This document shows, one piece after another, positions 41,309 to 50,022 of a stretch of DNA of 64,000 bases. Position 1 is the stretch's first letter; every line of letters begins with the position of its first letter. A program made the position numbers and the translations under genes. The notes under the pieces are model-generated. The model was not told the origin of the DNA. It saw nothing but the letters and a program-made list of their open reading frames with translations, and did no database searches. Source of the DNA: Microbacterium sp. CGR2 (GTDB lineage: Bacteria; Actinomycetota; Actinomycetes; Actinomycetales; Microbacteriaceae); the NCBI RefSeq assembly GCF_003626735.1, contig NZ_RBHX01000001.1, positions 1,798,001-1,862,000 on the forward strand, in the 5' to 3' direction.

Positions 41309-42286
41309 TCAGTCGGACGCGAGCACCCGGTGGCATCGCTCGAGGCGCTCGAGCCACCAGTCCCGACGATCCCCGGATGCCGCCAGGCGGGTGAGGGCGG
41401 CAGCGTCCGGGGTCACGCGGCCGACAGGGATGGACCCGTCGACCGGCCGCAGATCGGCGACGTCATCCAGGAACAGGGACGCCGTGCCCAGGCCGCAGTC
41501 GTAATCGAGGTTCGGCAGAGCCGCGGCGAGGGCCGCACCCTGCGAGAGGCCGACTGCGGTGTCGAGCGCGCTGGAGACCACGACCGGGAGCCCCGCTGCC
41601 GTCACGATCTGCAGGGCATGCGTCACGCCTCCGAGTGGCTGTGCTTTGATGACGAGCAGGTCGGCGGCACGCGCGCGGGCGACGGCCAGGGGGTCGGAGG
41701 ACTTGCGCACGCTCTCGTCGGCGGCGACCGGGATGCCCATGTACTTCACCCGTTTGCGAAGATCCGCGAGCTCGGGCACGGTCGCGCAGGGCTGCTCCAC
41801 GTACTCGAGGTCGAATTCGTTCAAAGCGTGCACCGCATGCTCTGCCTCATCGACGTTCCACATTCCGTTCGCGTCGACACGGATGCGCCCCTCCGGCCCC
41901 ATCGCCTCGCGGATCGCACGCACCCGCGCGACGTCGTCCTCGAGGGTCTGACCGGGCTCGGCGACCTTCACCTTGGCCGTCCGGCAGCCGGCGAATCGCG
42001 CGAGAACGTCCGCCACTCGCGCTGCATCGACCGCCGGGACCGTGGCATTCACTCGGATGCGATCGCGCAGGGGGGCCGGCTGCGGCTGAAACGCGAAGTC
42101 GATGGCGGCGGCGAGCCAGGTCGCGGCCTCAGCATCCGCGTACTCGATGAAGGGGGAGAATTCGGCCCACCCCTGCGGCCCCTCGAACAGCAGTGCCTCG
42201 CGGGTGTCGACGCCGCGGAAACGCGTGTGCATAGGCAGGGTGACGACTCGGGCGGATGCGGTGAGGTCTGCGAGCGGCGGGAGCAT
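41309..42286 (-). CDS. menC: o-Succinylbenzoate synthase
   Basis: This 325-residue enolase-superfamily enzyme dehydrates SHCHC to o-succinylbenzoate in menaquinone synthesis. The catalytic residues are visible: the KVKV motif with the base Lys, the Mg ligands in VDANG, YVEQP and AADES, and the second Lys in LVIKAQPLGG. It converges on the TetR gene. TAGGGT lies six bases before the ATG. menB and menE are nearby on the opposite strand. Confidence 0.94.
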   Translation of the reverse strand: MLPPLADLTASARVVTLPMHTRFRGVDTREALLFEGPQGWAEFSPFIEYADAEAATWLAAAIDFAFQPQPAPLRDRIRVNATVPAVDAARVADVLARFAGCRTAKVKVAEPGQTLEDDVARVRAIREAMGPEGRIRVDANGMWNVDEAEHAVHALNEFDLEYVEQPCATVPELADLRKRVKYMGIPVAADESVRKSSDPLAVARARAADLLVIKAQPLGGVTHALQIVTAAGLPVVVSSALDTAVGLSQGAALAAALPNLDYDCGLGTASLFLDDVADLRPVDGSIPVGRVTPDAAALTRLAASGDRRDWWLERLERCHRVLASD

Positions 42287-42292
42287 GTCCTC

Positions 42293-42298
42293 ACCCTA
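42293..42298 (-). promoter_or_regulatory. Putative -10 box of menC (leaderless)
   Basis: TAGGGT on the minus strand is followed by GAGGAC and the ATG at 42286. GAGGAC could also serve as a weak ribosome site. Confidence 0.4.
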
Positions 42299-42390
42299 CG
42301 GCCGCTCCTGTGGGCCGTGTGGTGACCTCGCGGAGGAACGGTCCATCGCGGCGGCCACGATTGGTAGGTGGCTGCCACAAGTACGTGTGA

Positions 42391-42420
42391 TTGACAATGG
42401 TGTGTGACGCACAGTAATGT
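42391..42420 (+). promoter_or_regulatory. Strong promoter of padR, TTGACA-N18-TAATGT
   Basis: TTGACA at 42391-42396 is a perfect -35. TAATGT at 42415-42420 follows after 18 bases. The +1 would fall at or next to the ATG at 42428, giving a leaderless transcript. TGTG and CACA arms around TGACG at 42401-42413 lie between the boxes and could be a PadR operator. Confidence 0.8.
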
Positions 42421-42427
42421 GAGGGAC

Positions 42428-42760
42428 ATGAACGAGACCCTCGACACGCACCTGCAGGAGTTGCGGCGCGGCACCATCGTGCTCGCGTGCCTGCAGCTGC
42501 TGCGCACGGCGGGCTACGGCTACCAGCTTCTCGAAGAGCTCGAACGCCGCGGCTTCGCCACGGATGCGAACACCTTGTACCCGCTGCTGCGCCGACTCGA
42601 GAAGCAGGAGTACCTCACGAGCGAGTGGAACACCGACGAGGCCAGGCCCCGCAAGTTCTACCGCACCTCGGACGCCGGCATCCGCCTCGCCGACACCCTC
42701 ACCCAGGAATGGCTCGCGCTCACCGACGCGATCGCCTCACTCACTGCACAGGAGAACTGA
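42428..42760 (+). CDS. PadR-family transcriptional regulator
   Basis: This protein of about 110 residues has the PadR winged helix-turn-helix: GTIVLACLQLLRTAGYGYQLLEELERRGF, TDANTLYPLLRRLEKQEYL and the wing EWNTDEARPRKFYRTSDAG. The ATG at 42428 is preferred over GTG 42404 because the promoter +1 falls there. It precedes a HAAS-domain membrane protein by one base, a pairing seen widely in Gram-positives, where the regulator controls its membrane partner. Confidence 0.9.
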   Translation: MNETLDTHLQELRRGTIVLACLQLLRTAGYGYQLLEELERRGFATDANTLYPLLRRLEKQEYLTSEWNTDEARPRKFYRTSDAGIRLADTLTQEWLALTDAIASLTAQEN

Positions 42761-42761
42761 C

Positions 42762-43760
42762 ATGCGTACATCCTTCACCGAGCGGTACATCGCTCAAACC
42801 GTCAAGAGCCTGCCCCCGGCGGCGCAGAACGATGTTCGCGACGAGCTCGAGGCATCCATCGCGGATGCCGTCGAGGCGCGCATCGACCAGGGCGAGACCC
42901 GCGATTCCGCGGAACGCGCCGTGCTCACCGAGCTCGGAGACCCGGGCGTGCTGGCCGCCGGGTATGCCGATCGTCCGCTTCACCTCATCGGGCCGCGCTA
43001 CTTCCTCGTGTGGTGGCGCCTGCTGAAGATGCTGCTGTGGATCATCCCGCCGATCGCCGCCGCCGGTGTGGGCGTCGCGAAGGTGCTGGAGTTCGCCACC
43101 ATAGGCGAGACCATCGGTGCGATGGCGGTGGTGAGCATCCAGGTGATCGTCAACCTCGGATTCTGGACCACGCTGGTCTTCGCGATCTTGGAGCGCACCG
43201 TCCCGATCCCGGATGCCGCCTGGACCGTCGACCAGTTGCCGGAGACGGTCGAGAATCGTGCCGGGCTGAGCGAGATGATCGGCTCGATCATCTTCCTCAT
43301 GCTGGCAACGGCGGCGATCCTGTGGGACGCGCTGCGCGGTTTCATCCGCCCGGAGGGAGAAGCACTGCCGATTCTCAATCCGGAGCTGTGGCCGTGGTGG
43401 ATGACGGCACTGTTCGTGTTGATGGCGGCCGAGCTCCTCCTCGCGATCGGCGTGTATCTGGTCGGCCGATGGAACGTCGCGTTCGCGGTGATCAACACCC
43501 TGCTCGCGATCGCCTTCGCCGTCCCCGCGCTCTATCTGCTCGCCTCGGGTCAGCTCGTGAACCCGGATTTCCTGCAGTATCTCGCGACCGACCATGCCGA
43601 CGACCTCGCGAACGCGAACGCCGGAGCCGCCGAACAGGGAGGCGTCCTGCGCATCATCGGCGTGCTGTTCGGAGCCGTCATCGTGGGAAGTTCTGTGTGG
43701 GACATCATCGACGGATGGCGGAAGACCTTCCGCAAACCGACCGTGCGTCGTCACCAATAG
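42762..43760 (+). CDS. HAAS/permease-prefix domain membrane protein
   Basis: This protein of about 332 residues has an N-terminal HAAS-like signalling domain (RYIAQTVKSLPPAAQNDVRDELEASIADAVEAR, then LTELGDPGVLAAGYADRPLHLIGPRYF). About six TM helices follow. Such proteins occur with PadR regulators. The GY.D.P..LIGP.Y junction is characteristic. Its stop codon TAG is also the start of the menB -10 box. The function is unknown. Confidence 0.85.
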   Translation: MRTSFTERYIAQTVKSLPPAAQNDVRDELEASIADAVEARIDQGETRDSAERAVLTELGDPGVLAAGYADRPLHLIGPRYFLVWWRLLKMLLWIIPPIAAAGVGVAKVLEFATIGETIGAMAVVSIQVIVNLGFWTTLVFAILERTVPIPDAAWTVDQLPETVENRAGLSEMIGSIIFLMLATAAILWDALRGFIRPEGEALPILNPELWPWWMTALFVLMAAELLLAIGVYLVGRWNVAFAVINTLLAIAFAVPALYLLASGQLVNPDFLQYLATDHADDLANANAGAAEQGGVLRIIGVLFGAVIVGSSVWDIIDGWRKTFRKPTVRRHQ

Positions 43761-43763
43761 GCT
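43758..43763 (+). promoter_or_regulatory. Putative -10 box of menB (leaderless)
   Basis: TAGGCT overlaps the stop codon of the HAAS gene and is followed by six bases and the ATG at 43770. Confidence 0.45.
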
Positions 43764-43769
43764 GGGGCC

Positions 43770-44708
43770 ATGGTCTCCGATCTGTTCGACCCGGCCGAAT
43801 GGCAGCTCGCCCCCGGTGCTGAGGGTTACACCGATATCACCGCTCATGTGACCCACGACGGCGGCATCGCGCGCATCGCGTTCAACCGTCCCGAGGTGCG
43901 CAACGCGTTCCGACCGCACACCGTCGACGAGTTGTATCGGGCGCTCGACATCGCCCGGCAGGATCCGCACATCGGAGCGGTGTTGCTCACCGGCAACGGA
44001 CCGAGCCCGAAGGACGGCGGATGGGCGTTCTGCTCCGGAGGCGACCAGCGAATTCGAGGTCGTGACGGCTACAAGTACGAACCGGCCGTCGAGGGAGCGG
44101 AGTCGGACTCCCCAGTCGACCCGCGAGCGCAGCGAGACGAAACGTCCGCTCGCGTCGGGCGCCTGCACATCCTCGAGGTCCAACGCCTGATCCGCTTCAT
44201 GCCCAAGGTCGTCATCGCCGTCGTGCCCGGCTGGGCCGCCGGTGGCGGGCATTCCCTGCACGTGGTCTGCGACCTCACGATCGCCTCCGCCGAAGAGGCG
44301 CGCTTCAAGCAGACGGATGCCGACGTCGGAAGCTTCGACGCCGGTTACGGCTCCGCGTACATGGCGCGACAGACCGGTCAGAAGTTCGCCAGGGAGGTCT
44401 TCTTCCTCGCCGAGGAGTACTCGGCCCAGCGGGCCTATGAAGCAGGAGCGGTGAATCGCGTGGTTCCGCACGCCGACCTCGAGCGGGAGGCGCTGAAGAT
44501 GGCACGCACCGTGCTCACCAAGTCGCCCACCGCGATCCGCATGCTCAAGTTCGCCTTCAATGCGGTCGACGACGGACTCGTGGGCCAGCAGGTGTTCGCC
44601 GGCGAGGCGACCCGCCTGGCGTACGGCACCGACGAGGCGGTCGAAGGGCGCGACTCGTTCCTTGAGAAGCGCGACGCCGACTGGTCCTCGTTCCCCTGGC
44701 ACTACTGA
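43770..44708 (+). CDS. menB: 1,4-Dihydroxy-2-naphthoyl-CoA synthase
   Basis: This 312-residue crotonase-fold enzyme cyclises o-succinylbenzoyl-CoA in menaquinone synthesis. The family residues are visible: NRPEVRNAFRP, GDGG-type loop WAFCSGGDQRIRGRDGYKY, GWAAGGGHSLHVVCDLTIAS and TDADVGSFDAGYGSAYMAR. A loop of about 30 residues after GYKYEPAVEG is longer than usual. Its DNA includes a REP-like unit at 44124-44144 encoding PRAQRDETS. The gene is followed 17 bases later by menE. Confidence 0.95.
   Translation: MVSDLFDPAEWQLAPGAEGYTDITAHVTHDGGIARIAFNRPEVRNAFRPHTVDELYRALDIARQDPHIGAVLLTGNGPSPKDGGWAFCSGGDQRIRGRDGYKYEPAVEGAESDSPVDPRAQRDETSARVGRLHILEVQRLIRFMPKVVIAVVPGWAAGGGHSLHVVCDLTIASAEEARFKQTDADVGSFDAGYGSAYMARQTGQKFAREVFFLAEEYSAQRAYEAGAVNRVVPHADLEREALKMARTVLTKSPTAIRMLKFAFNAVDDGLVGQQVFAGEATRLAYGTDEAVEGRDSFLEKRDADWSSFPWHY
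44124..44144. repeat. REP-like unit inside menB
   Basis: CGAGCGCAGCGAGACGAAAC at 44124-44143 is the same unit, in reverse, as the intergenic hairpin at 27806-27891. It is read in frame as part of PRAQRDETS, in a surface loop of MenB. Confidence 0.8.
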
Positions 44709-44725
44709 AAGATCGCGGCCCGAGC

Positions 44726-45886
44726 ATGACCACGCTGATCCCGACGGATGCCGCAGACCCGCAGCTGTTGCGGGTCGCGCTGCGGCGTGCGCTCGACGGT
44801 GGCCCCGCTCTGGGGTTCGGGATGCTGGCGGGGTCATCCGACGTGGTCACCGATGGTGTCGCTGCCGTCATCGCGACGTCGGGATCGAGCGGCATTCCCA
44901 AACGGGTCGCGCTGAGCGCGGAGGCCCTGCGTGCGAGCGCGGAGGGGACCGCCGCGCGGATCGGCAGCGGGCGATGGCTGCTCGCGCTCCCGGCCGGCTA
45001 CGTCGCCGGTCTGCAGGTGATGGTGCGCTCGATCCTCGCCGGCACGGAACCCGCGACGATCGAGGGCCGCTTCTCGCCGGAATCCTTCGCGGAGGCGACG
45101 GTGCGCCTGCAACGTGCCCGGAATGGTGGCGAGGGGATCCCCGAACTGTTCACCTCGCTCGTTCCCGTGCAGGTCGCCACGCTGCTCGACGCGGCCCTCG
45201 AGAGTGCCGCCGTGCGGTCGTCGCTGCAGGCGTATCGCGCCATCCTGGTCGGCGGCCAGTCGCTGCCGGAGCCTCTTCGGGAGCGCGCGGCCGACCTCGG
45301 CGCCCGACTGGTGCGCACCTATGGATCGACGGAGACCAGCGGCGGCTGCGTCTACGACGGCGTACCGCTCGACACCGCGGCCGTGCGCACGGTGAACGGC
45401 GAGTTGCACATCGCGGGTCCGATGCTCGCCGAGGGGTACCTGGGCGACGAGCCCCTGACCGCCCGTACTTTCATCCGCGACGAGCACGGCATCCGGTGGT
45501 ATCGCACCGGTGATCTCGGCCTCGTCGAAGAGGGGATCGTGCGGGTGCACGGCCGGGCAGACAACGTGATCGTGTCGGGTGGGATCAACATCTCCCTCGA
45601 TCGGGTCGAGCGGGTGGTGCGACAGATTCCCGGCCTCCATCCGGCCGTGGTCATCGGTGTGCAGGACGATCGCTGGGGTGAGGCGTCGGTGATCGTCGCC
45701 CCACGGGGAGAGGCGCTGCGGCGCAGCGAGGCGGAACAGCTCGCGCAGGCGAGGGAAGCCGTCGCCGCAGAGCTCGGCGCGCACGCTCGCCCGGCGCGGC
45801 TCATCATGGTCGACGAGCTCGAGACGCTGGCATCCGGCAAACCCGACCGGGATGCGATCCGACGCGCTGTCTCCGCACTGCACTGA
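44726..45886 (+). CDS. menE: o-Succinylbenzoate--CoA ligase (AMP-binding)
   Basis: This 386-residue enzyme has adenylate-forming motifs: VIATSGSSGIPKRVALS, VRTYGSTETSGGCVYDG and the hinge/C-terminal GLVEEGIVRVHGRADNVIVSGGINISL. A Lys near the C-terminus is in LASGKPDRDAIRR. It is short for the superfamily but fits actinobacterial MenE, with a compact N-terminal domain. The gene order menB-menE and the nearby menC support the pathway assignment. Confidence 0.9.
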   Translation: MTTLIPTDAADPQLLRVALRRALDGGPALGFGMLAGSSDVVTDGVAAVIATSGSSGIPKRVALSAEALRASAEGTAARIGSGRWLLALPAGYVAGLQVMVRSILAGTEPATIEGRFSPESFAEATVRLQRARNGGEGIPELFTSLVPVQVATLLDAALESAAVRSSLQAYRAILVGGQSLPEPLRERAADLGARLVRTYGSTETSGGCVYDGVPLDTAAVRTVNGELHIAGPMLAEGYLGDEPLTARTFIRDEHGIRWYRTGDLGLVEEGIVRVHGRADNVIVSGGINISLDRVERVVRQIPGLHPAVVIGVQDDRWGEASVIVAPRGEALRRSEAEQLAQAREAVAAELGAHARPARLIMVDELETLASGKPDRDAIRRAVSALH

Positions 45887-45914
45887 CCGCGGGGCTGATG
45901 CCAGACTGAGCGCG

Positions 45915-47012
45915 ATGGACGTGCTGCGGTTGGCGGGAGTGCCCGGAGTGGGCAAGAGCGCAGTGGCGTGGGCGGTCGCTCAGCACCTGGCTCAGGAGGG
46001 CGTGCCCCTCGGCTACGTCGACATCGATCAGCTCGGCATGTGTTATCCGGCTCCGCCCGATGATCCTGACCGGTGGGTCATGAAGGAGACCGCGCTCGCT
46101 CGACTCGCAGCGCAGTTCCATCGCACGGGAGTCGAGCGGCTCGTCGTGTCGGGTGTCGCCGAACCGATCCTGCCGCCTGCGACCTCGGGCCACCCGACCG
46201 TGTCGCTGTGGCTGGACGCCGACGAGGCGACGCGGCGAGAGCGCCTGGCTGCCCGGCGGTGGCCGACGGAACAGCTCGATGCGACGCTGGCCGTGGGAAC
46301 CGAGGAGGCCCGAACGGCGCACCCGTCATGGACGCGAGTCGACACGGACGGGCGATCGCTCGGAGAGACGGTGCACGCGGTGCTCGAGCTGGCGGCGCCC
46401 GTGCCGCGGGCGATTCCGACCGCGGTGTCGGAGGACGACTTCGCGCCCCGCGCCGGCGTGACGGGCCGAGTCATCTGGATCACCGGCCCGAGATGTGCCG
46501 GCTCTTCGAGCATCGGTTGGGCGATGGCGAACACCTTGTGGGGCAACGGGCAGCGAGCGGGATTCGTCGATGTCGCGCAGCTGGGGTTCGTCTGGAACGT
46601 CGGCCAGGCGATCGCTGTGCGCAACGCCGCGGAAGTGCAGGGGCTGTTCGCAGCGGCCGGCGCGCGCATATTCATCGCCGTCGCACCGTTCGAGATCGAG
46701 CCGGACGCGGTCGAAGCCGCGTTCCCGGGTGCGGAGGTGGCATTCATCCGGCTCGACGCCGACGACCGTTCTCGTCGTGATCGCGCCCTTCAGCGGGCAC
46801 GCGGCGACGGGGGCGCGCTCCTCGCCGGCGATGACCTGATCGGCGCCCCGCCTCCCGTGATCGACGAGGTGGTGGCGGCGGATGCGCGCGAGCGGCCGAC
46901 GCCTGTACGCCCGGGTGAACGGATCGTCGACACGTCCGGTCTGTCCGTGTCCGAAGTGATGGTGCAGGTGCGCGCGCTCGTCGATCCACGTCGTCGCGCG
47001 ATGCCAGACTGA
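45915..47012 (+). CDS. P-loop NTPase-like protein with internal duplication
   Basis: This protein of about 365 residues consists of two similar halves. The first has a good Walker A (GVPGVGKSA, K14) and GYVDIDQLGMCYP. The second has GPRCAGSSSIGWAM, where the Walker Lys is replaced by Ser, and the matching GFVDVAQLGFVWN. The pattern recalls small kinases. I do not recognise a named family. It follows menE by 28 bases and is followed by a methyltransferase gene, with GATGCCAGACTGA upstream of both. Confidence 0.8.
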   Translation: MDVLRLAGVPGVGKSAVAWAVAQHLAQEGVPLGYVDIDQLGMCYPAPPDDPDRWVMKETALARLAAQFHRTGVERLVVSGVAEPILPPATSGHPTVSLWLDADEATRRERLAARRWPTEQLDATLAVGTEEARTAHPSWTRVDTDGRSLGETVHAVLELAAPVPRAIPTAVSEDDFAPRAGVTGRVIWITGPRCAGSSSIGWAMANTLWGNGQRAGFVDVAQLGFVWNVGQAIAVRNAAEVQGLFAAAGARIFIAVAPFEIEPDAVEAAFPGAEVAFIRLDADDRSRRDRALQRARGDGGALLAGDDLIGAPPPVIDEVVAADARERPTPVRPGERIVDTSGLSVSEVMVQVRALVDPRRRAMPD

Positions 47013-47015
47013 AGC

Positions 47016-47807
47016 ATGGCCTCGTACACGCATGGACACCACGAATCCGTCCTCCGGTCGCACAATTCCCGGAACATCGCGAACTCCGCGGAATACCTTC
47101 GGCCCCATCTCACGGAGACGACGCGACTCCTCGACGTCGGCGCGGGACCGGGCACCATCACGGCTGACTTCGCAGGCACCGTCGCCCGGGTGACCGCGAC
47201 CGAGATCGATGAGAACGCCCTGTCGCTGTCGCGCGGTCTCGCTGCAGAGCGCGGCCTCACGAACCTCGACTTCTCGGTCGAAGACGTGCACGCACTGAGC
47301 TTCGCGGACGACTCCTTCGACGTCGTCCACGCCCACCAGGTGCTGCAGCACGTCGGCGATCCGGTGCAGGCGCTTCGGGAGATGCGCCGGGTGACAGTCC
47401 CCGGCGGGATCGTCTCTGCCCGGGATGCGGACTACGCCGGTTTCCTCTGGTTCCCGGTGGTGCCGGAACTCGACCGTTGGCTGGCCCTGTATCGGCAGGC
47501 CGCGCGCGCCAACGGTGGAGAGCCCGATGCCGGGCGCCGCCTGCTGGCGTGGGCGCGGGCCGCGGGCTTCGAGCAGGTCACGGCGACGGCATCCACCTGG
47601 TGCTACGCGTCACCGGAAGAGCGCGATTGGTGGGGTGGGATGTGGGCAGATCGCATCCTCGAGTCGGCGCTCGCCCGGCAATTGGTCGATGAGGGGATGG
47701 CGACGTCCGCCGATCTGCAGGACATCAGCTCGGCGTGGAAACGCTGGGCCGCCGACGACGACGGCTGGTACCTGGTGCCGCACGGCGAGATCCTCTGCCG
47801 CGCCTAG
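47016..47807 (+). CDS. Class I SAM-dependent methyltransferase
   Basis: This 263-residue protein has motif I LLDVGAGPGTITADF, the acidic motif TEIDENAL after the second strand, and DVVHAHQVLQHVGDPVQALREMRRV (motifs of the UbiE/Methyltransf_11 group). Its C-terminal domain is Trp-rich. The nearby men genes raise the idea of a quinone methyltransferase such as MenG, but the sequence is not the usual MenG and other small-molecule roles are as likely. It converges on the next gene. Confidence 0.86.
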   Translation: MASYTHGHHESVLRSHNSRNIANSAEYLRPHLTETTRLLDVGAGPGTITADFAGTVARVTATEIDENALSLSRGLAAERGLTNLDFSVEDVHALSFADDSFDVVHAHQVLQHVGDPVQALREMRRVTVPGGIVSARDADYAGFLWFPVVPELDRWLALYRQAARANGGEPDAGRRLLAWARAAGFEQVTATASTWCYASPEERDWWGGMWADRILESALARQLVDEGMATSADLQDISSAWKRWAADDDGWYLVPHGEILCRA

Positions 47808-47840
47808 CGTCCGTCCGGCGGGGTCAGGTAACGGACTCCG

Positions 47841-48692
47841 TCATCGTCGTGATGCCGTAGACCGCGCGGACAGCACCCGCGTGCACCCCCAGCCCATTGC
47901 CAGAACTCCGGCGACGACGAGCAGCACTCCGAACAGCCAGGCCGCTTCCTGCCCATCGACGACGCCGTGCGAGATCCCGTCGAGGAACCGGCCCAGATCG
48001 CGCGGGAACTCGAGGATGCTTCCGCCGTCGCCGAACACCCAGAGCACGATGCCCAAGATGGTCGCGCCGAGGCCGCAGAACACGAACGCCGCCGTCGTGT
48101 CGCGCTTCGCACCCTCCACCTTCTCGATGTGCGAGCCGCTGATCACCACGTCCGGTGCTCGCAAGGACAGGATCGGCAGCGTCACGATCAGACACACGCC
48201 CAGCGCGACGCAGGCGCCGACCATCCAACCGGCCAGCGGCACGAGGAGCAGTTGGGACACGATCCCCTCGGACCAGTAGTAGTGGAATCCGCCGTTGTCC
48301 GCCTGGGAACTCGCGATCGCCTCGCGCATCCCCGGGAAGATCACGGCGATCGCGAGGATGACGCCGACGGGGACGGCGACCAGGGCAGGAGCGATAAGGC
48401 AGGCCGACAACAGGCGCAGGATCACCAGCCCCACGCCCGTCGATCGCCGCAACGCCGGCTCGAACATGCACCACCCGGCATAGACCCCAGGGCCGGCGAT
48501 CGCCAGGTTTCCCCAGAAGCGGTCTCCGTCGGCATCCGTCACGCTGTCGAAGACACCCCAGGTCGCCGCGGCTATCGAGAGCAGGAGCACCGCGAGGTTC
48601 ACGCCGGAGAGGAGTCGGCGCAGATCCGAGCGGAGGGCCGTCTCATCGTGCGCTGCTGCTGAGCGGGAATCCGCACCTGAGCCGTCGTTCAT
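47841..48692 (-). CDS. Uncharacterised multi-spanning membrane protein
   Basis: This 283-residue protein has a short polar N-terminus and about seven hydrophobic helices (VNLAVLLLSIAAATWGVF, LLVPLAGWMVGACVALGVCL and others) with a GAKRDTTAAFVFCGLGATILG segment. I do not recognise a family. The GAGGAGA site lies just before the ATG. It is divergent from the histidine kinase gene across 121 bases. Confidence 0.72.
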   Translation of the reverse strand: MNDGSGADSRSAAAHDETALRSDLRRLLSGVNLAVLLLSIAAATWGVFDSVTDADGDRFWGNLAIAGPGVYAGWCMFEPALRRSTGVGLVILRLLSACLIAPALVAVPVGVILAIAVIFPGMREAIASSQADNGGFHYYWSEGIVSQLLLVPLAGWMVGACVALGVCLIVTLPILSLRAPDVVISGSHIEKVEGAKRDTTAAFVFCGLGATILGIVLWVFGDGGSILEFPRDLGRFLDGISHGVVDGQEAAWLFGVLLVVAGVLAMGWGCTRVLSARSTASRR

Positions 48693-48801
48693 CGGTTCTC
48701 CTCGATCAGCGGCGACACCCGTCGCGACGACGCCAGGCTATCCGAACCCCAGGCGGGCCGGGATACATCGGCAGACGGATGCTGACGCTCGGGTGCTCGC
48801 G

Positions 48802-48807
48802 TAGCGT
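48802..48807 (+). promoter_or_regulatory. Putative -10 box of the histidine kinase gene (leaderless)
   Basis: TAGCGT is followed by six bases and then the GTG at 48814. Confidence 0.4.
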
Positions 48808-48813
48808 GGGGGA

Positions 48814-50022
48814 GTGATCCGCCCGCTCTCCCGCACGGCGCTCGTCCTCGACATCGTCGGGGCCGGGCTGCTGTTCGTCGTCTTCACGCCGATGTCGATC
48901 ATCTTCTACGCGCCGGGCGTGGGCGGTGCGGGAGTTCCGGGAGCTGCCGCGGCCGCGGTGGTCCTCGCCGGCGCCCTGATGTTCGGGGGTGTCGCGATCG
49001 GCCGCCTGGCTCCCGGACTCGCGCTCGCCGCTGCCTGGGCCGGTGCGGTGGTGCAGATGCTGACCGGGTTCGGACCGCTTCCGATCGATGTGGCGATCCT
49101 GCTCGTGCTCTACTCGACTGCCGCGTGGGGGACCAGACGTGTGCTCTGGTGGGGGTTCGCTTCCGCGCTCGTGGGCGGCCTCGTCGCGGCGGTGTACATG
49201 GTGACCGTGAACGGCGTCATGCTGGGCAACGGCAGCGGGTGGGATCAGCTCAACGTCGGCGTTCTCCTCCTGGTGGTCTCCGTTCTCGCTCTCGGCTTCG
49301 CCTGGGTGTGCGGCCTGCTGTGGCGGGTCGTCCTGCGGGCACGCGCCACTCGGTCGGCGCAGCTCCAGGCCGAGTCCCTCGCCGCCGAAGAGCAGGAGCG
49401 CGTGCGCATCGCCCGAGACATGCACGACATCGTCGCGCACTCGTTGGCCGTCGTCATCGCCCAAGCGGACGGCGCCCGGTATGCGGCCGCCGTGCAGCCG
49501 GAGATCGCGACGGAGGCGCTCGGCACGATCGCTCAGACTGCGCGCAGCGCCCTGAGCGACGTGCGCCTGCTGCTCACACAACTTCGCCACCGGCAAGGCG
49601 ATGGTCCACAGCCGACGCTGGCCGACCTGGAGACACTGTTCGCTCAGGTGCGGCAAGCGGGCGTCGAGCCCCGCGTCACCGTCGATCCGATGCCACCGGG
49701 GGAACCGCCCGGCGCGATCCAGCTCGCCGTCTACCGCATCCTCCAGGAAGCACTCACCAATGCCATTCGGCACGGCGACGGCACCGTGGATGTGCACCTC
49801 GCCTGGCTGGCCGACAGAGTCGACATCGAGGTACGCAACGCCGTGAAAGCAGAGAGAACCGTCGTCCCGGGCGGCCATGGCCTCATCGGCATGCGCGAGC
49901 GCGCGCAACTCGTCGGCGGTAGTCTGCAGGCCGAGCAGCAGGGGAGTCAGTTCGTCGTGCAGGGTTCCCTCCCGATCGGCCCATGGACGGTCGCAGAACC
50001 CGAAAAGGAAGAGAACCGATGA
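48814..50022 (+). CDS. Sensor histidine kinase, NarL/LiaS-type
   Basis: This 402-residue membrane sensor has about six TM helices in the first 180 residues and no large extracellular domain. The HisKA_3 dimerisation domain has the phospho-acceptor H204 in RIARDMHDIVAHSLAVVI. The HATPase domain has ALTNAIRHGDGTVDV and GHGLIGMRERAQLVGG. It overlaps the response regulator gene as ATGA. Because an ABC transporter follows, it may sense cell-envelope stress. The signal is unknown. Confidence 0.92.
   Translation: MIRPLSRTALVLDIVGAGLLFVVFTPMSIIFYAPGVGGAGVPGAAAAAVVLAGALMFGGVAIGRLAPGLALAAAWAGAVVQMLTGFGPLPIDVAILLVLYSTAAWGTRRVLWWGFASALVGGLVAAVYMVTVNGVMLGNGSGWDQLNVGVLLLVVSVLALGFAWVCGLLWRVVLRARATRSAQLQAESLAAEEQERVRIARDMHDIVAHSLAVVIAQADGARYAAAVQPEIATEALGTIAQTARSALSDVRLLLTQLRHRQGDGPQPTLADLETLFAQVRQAGVEPRVTVDPMPPGEPPGAIQLAVYRILQEALTNAIRHGDGTVDVHLAWLADRVDIEVRNAVKAERTVVPGGHGLIGMRERAQLVGGSLQAEQQGSQFVVQGSLPIGPWTVAEPEKEENR

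Noticed and set aside
42741..44837. Open frame of 698 codons on the minus strand across the HAAS protein and menB genes
   Set aside because: It is antisense to two recognisable genes and has a low-complexity composition.
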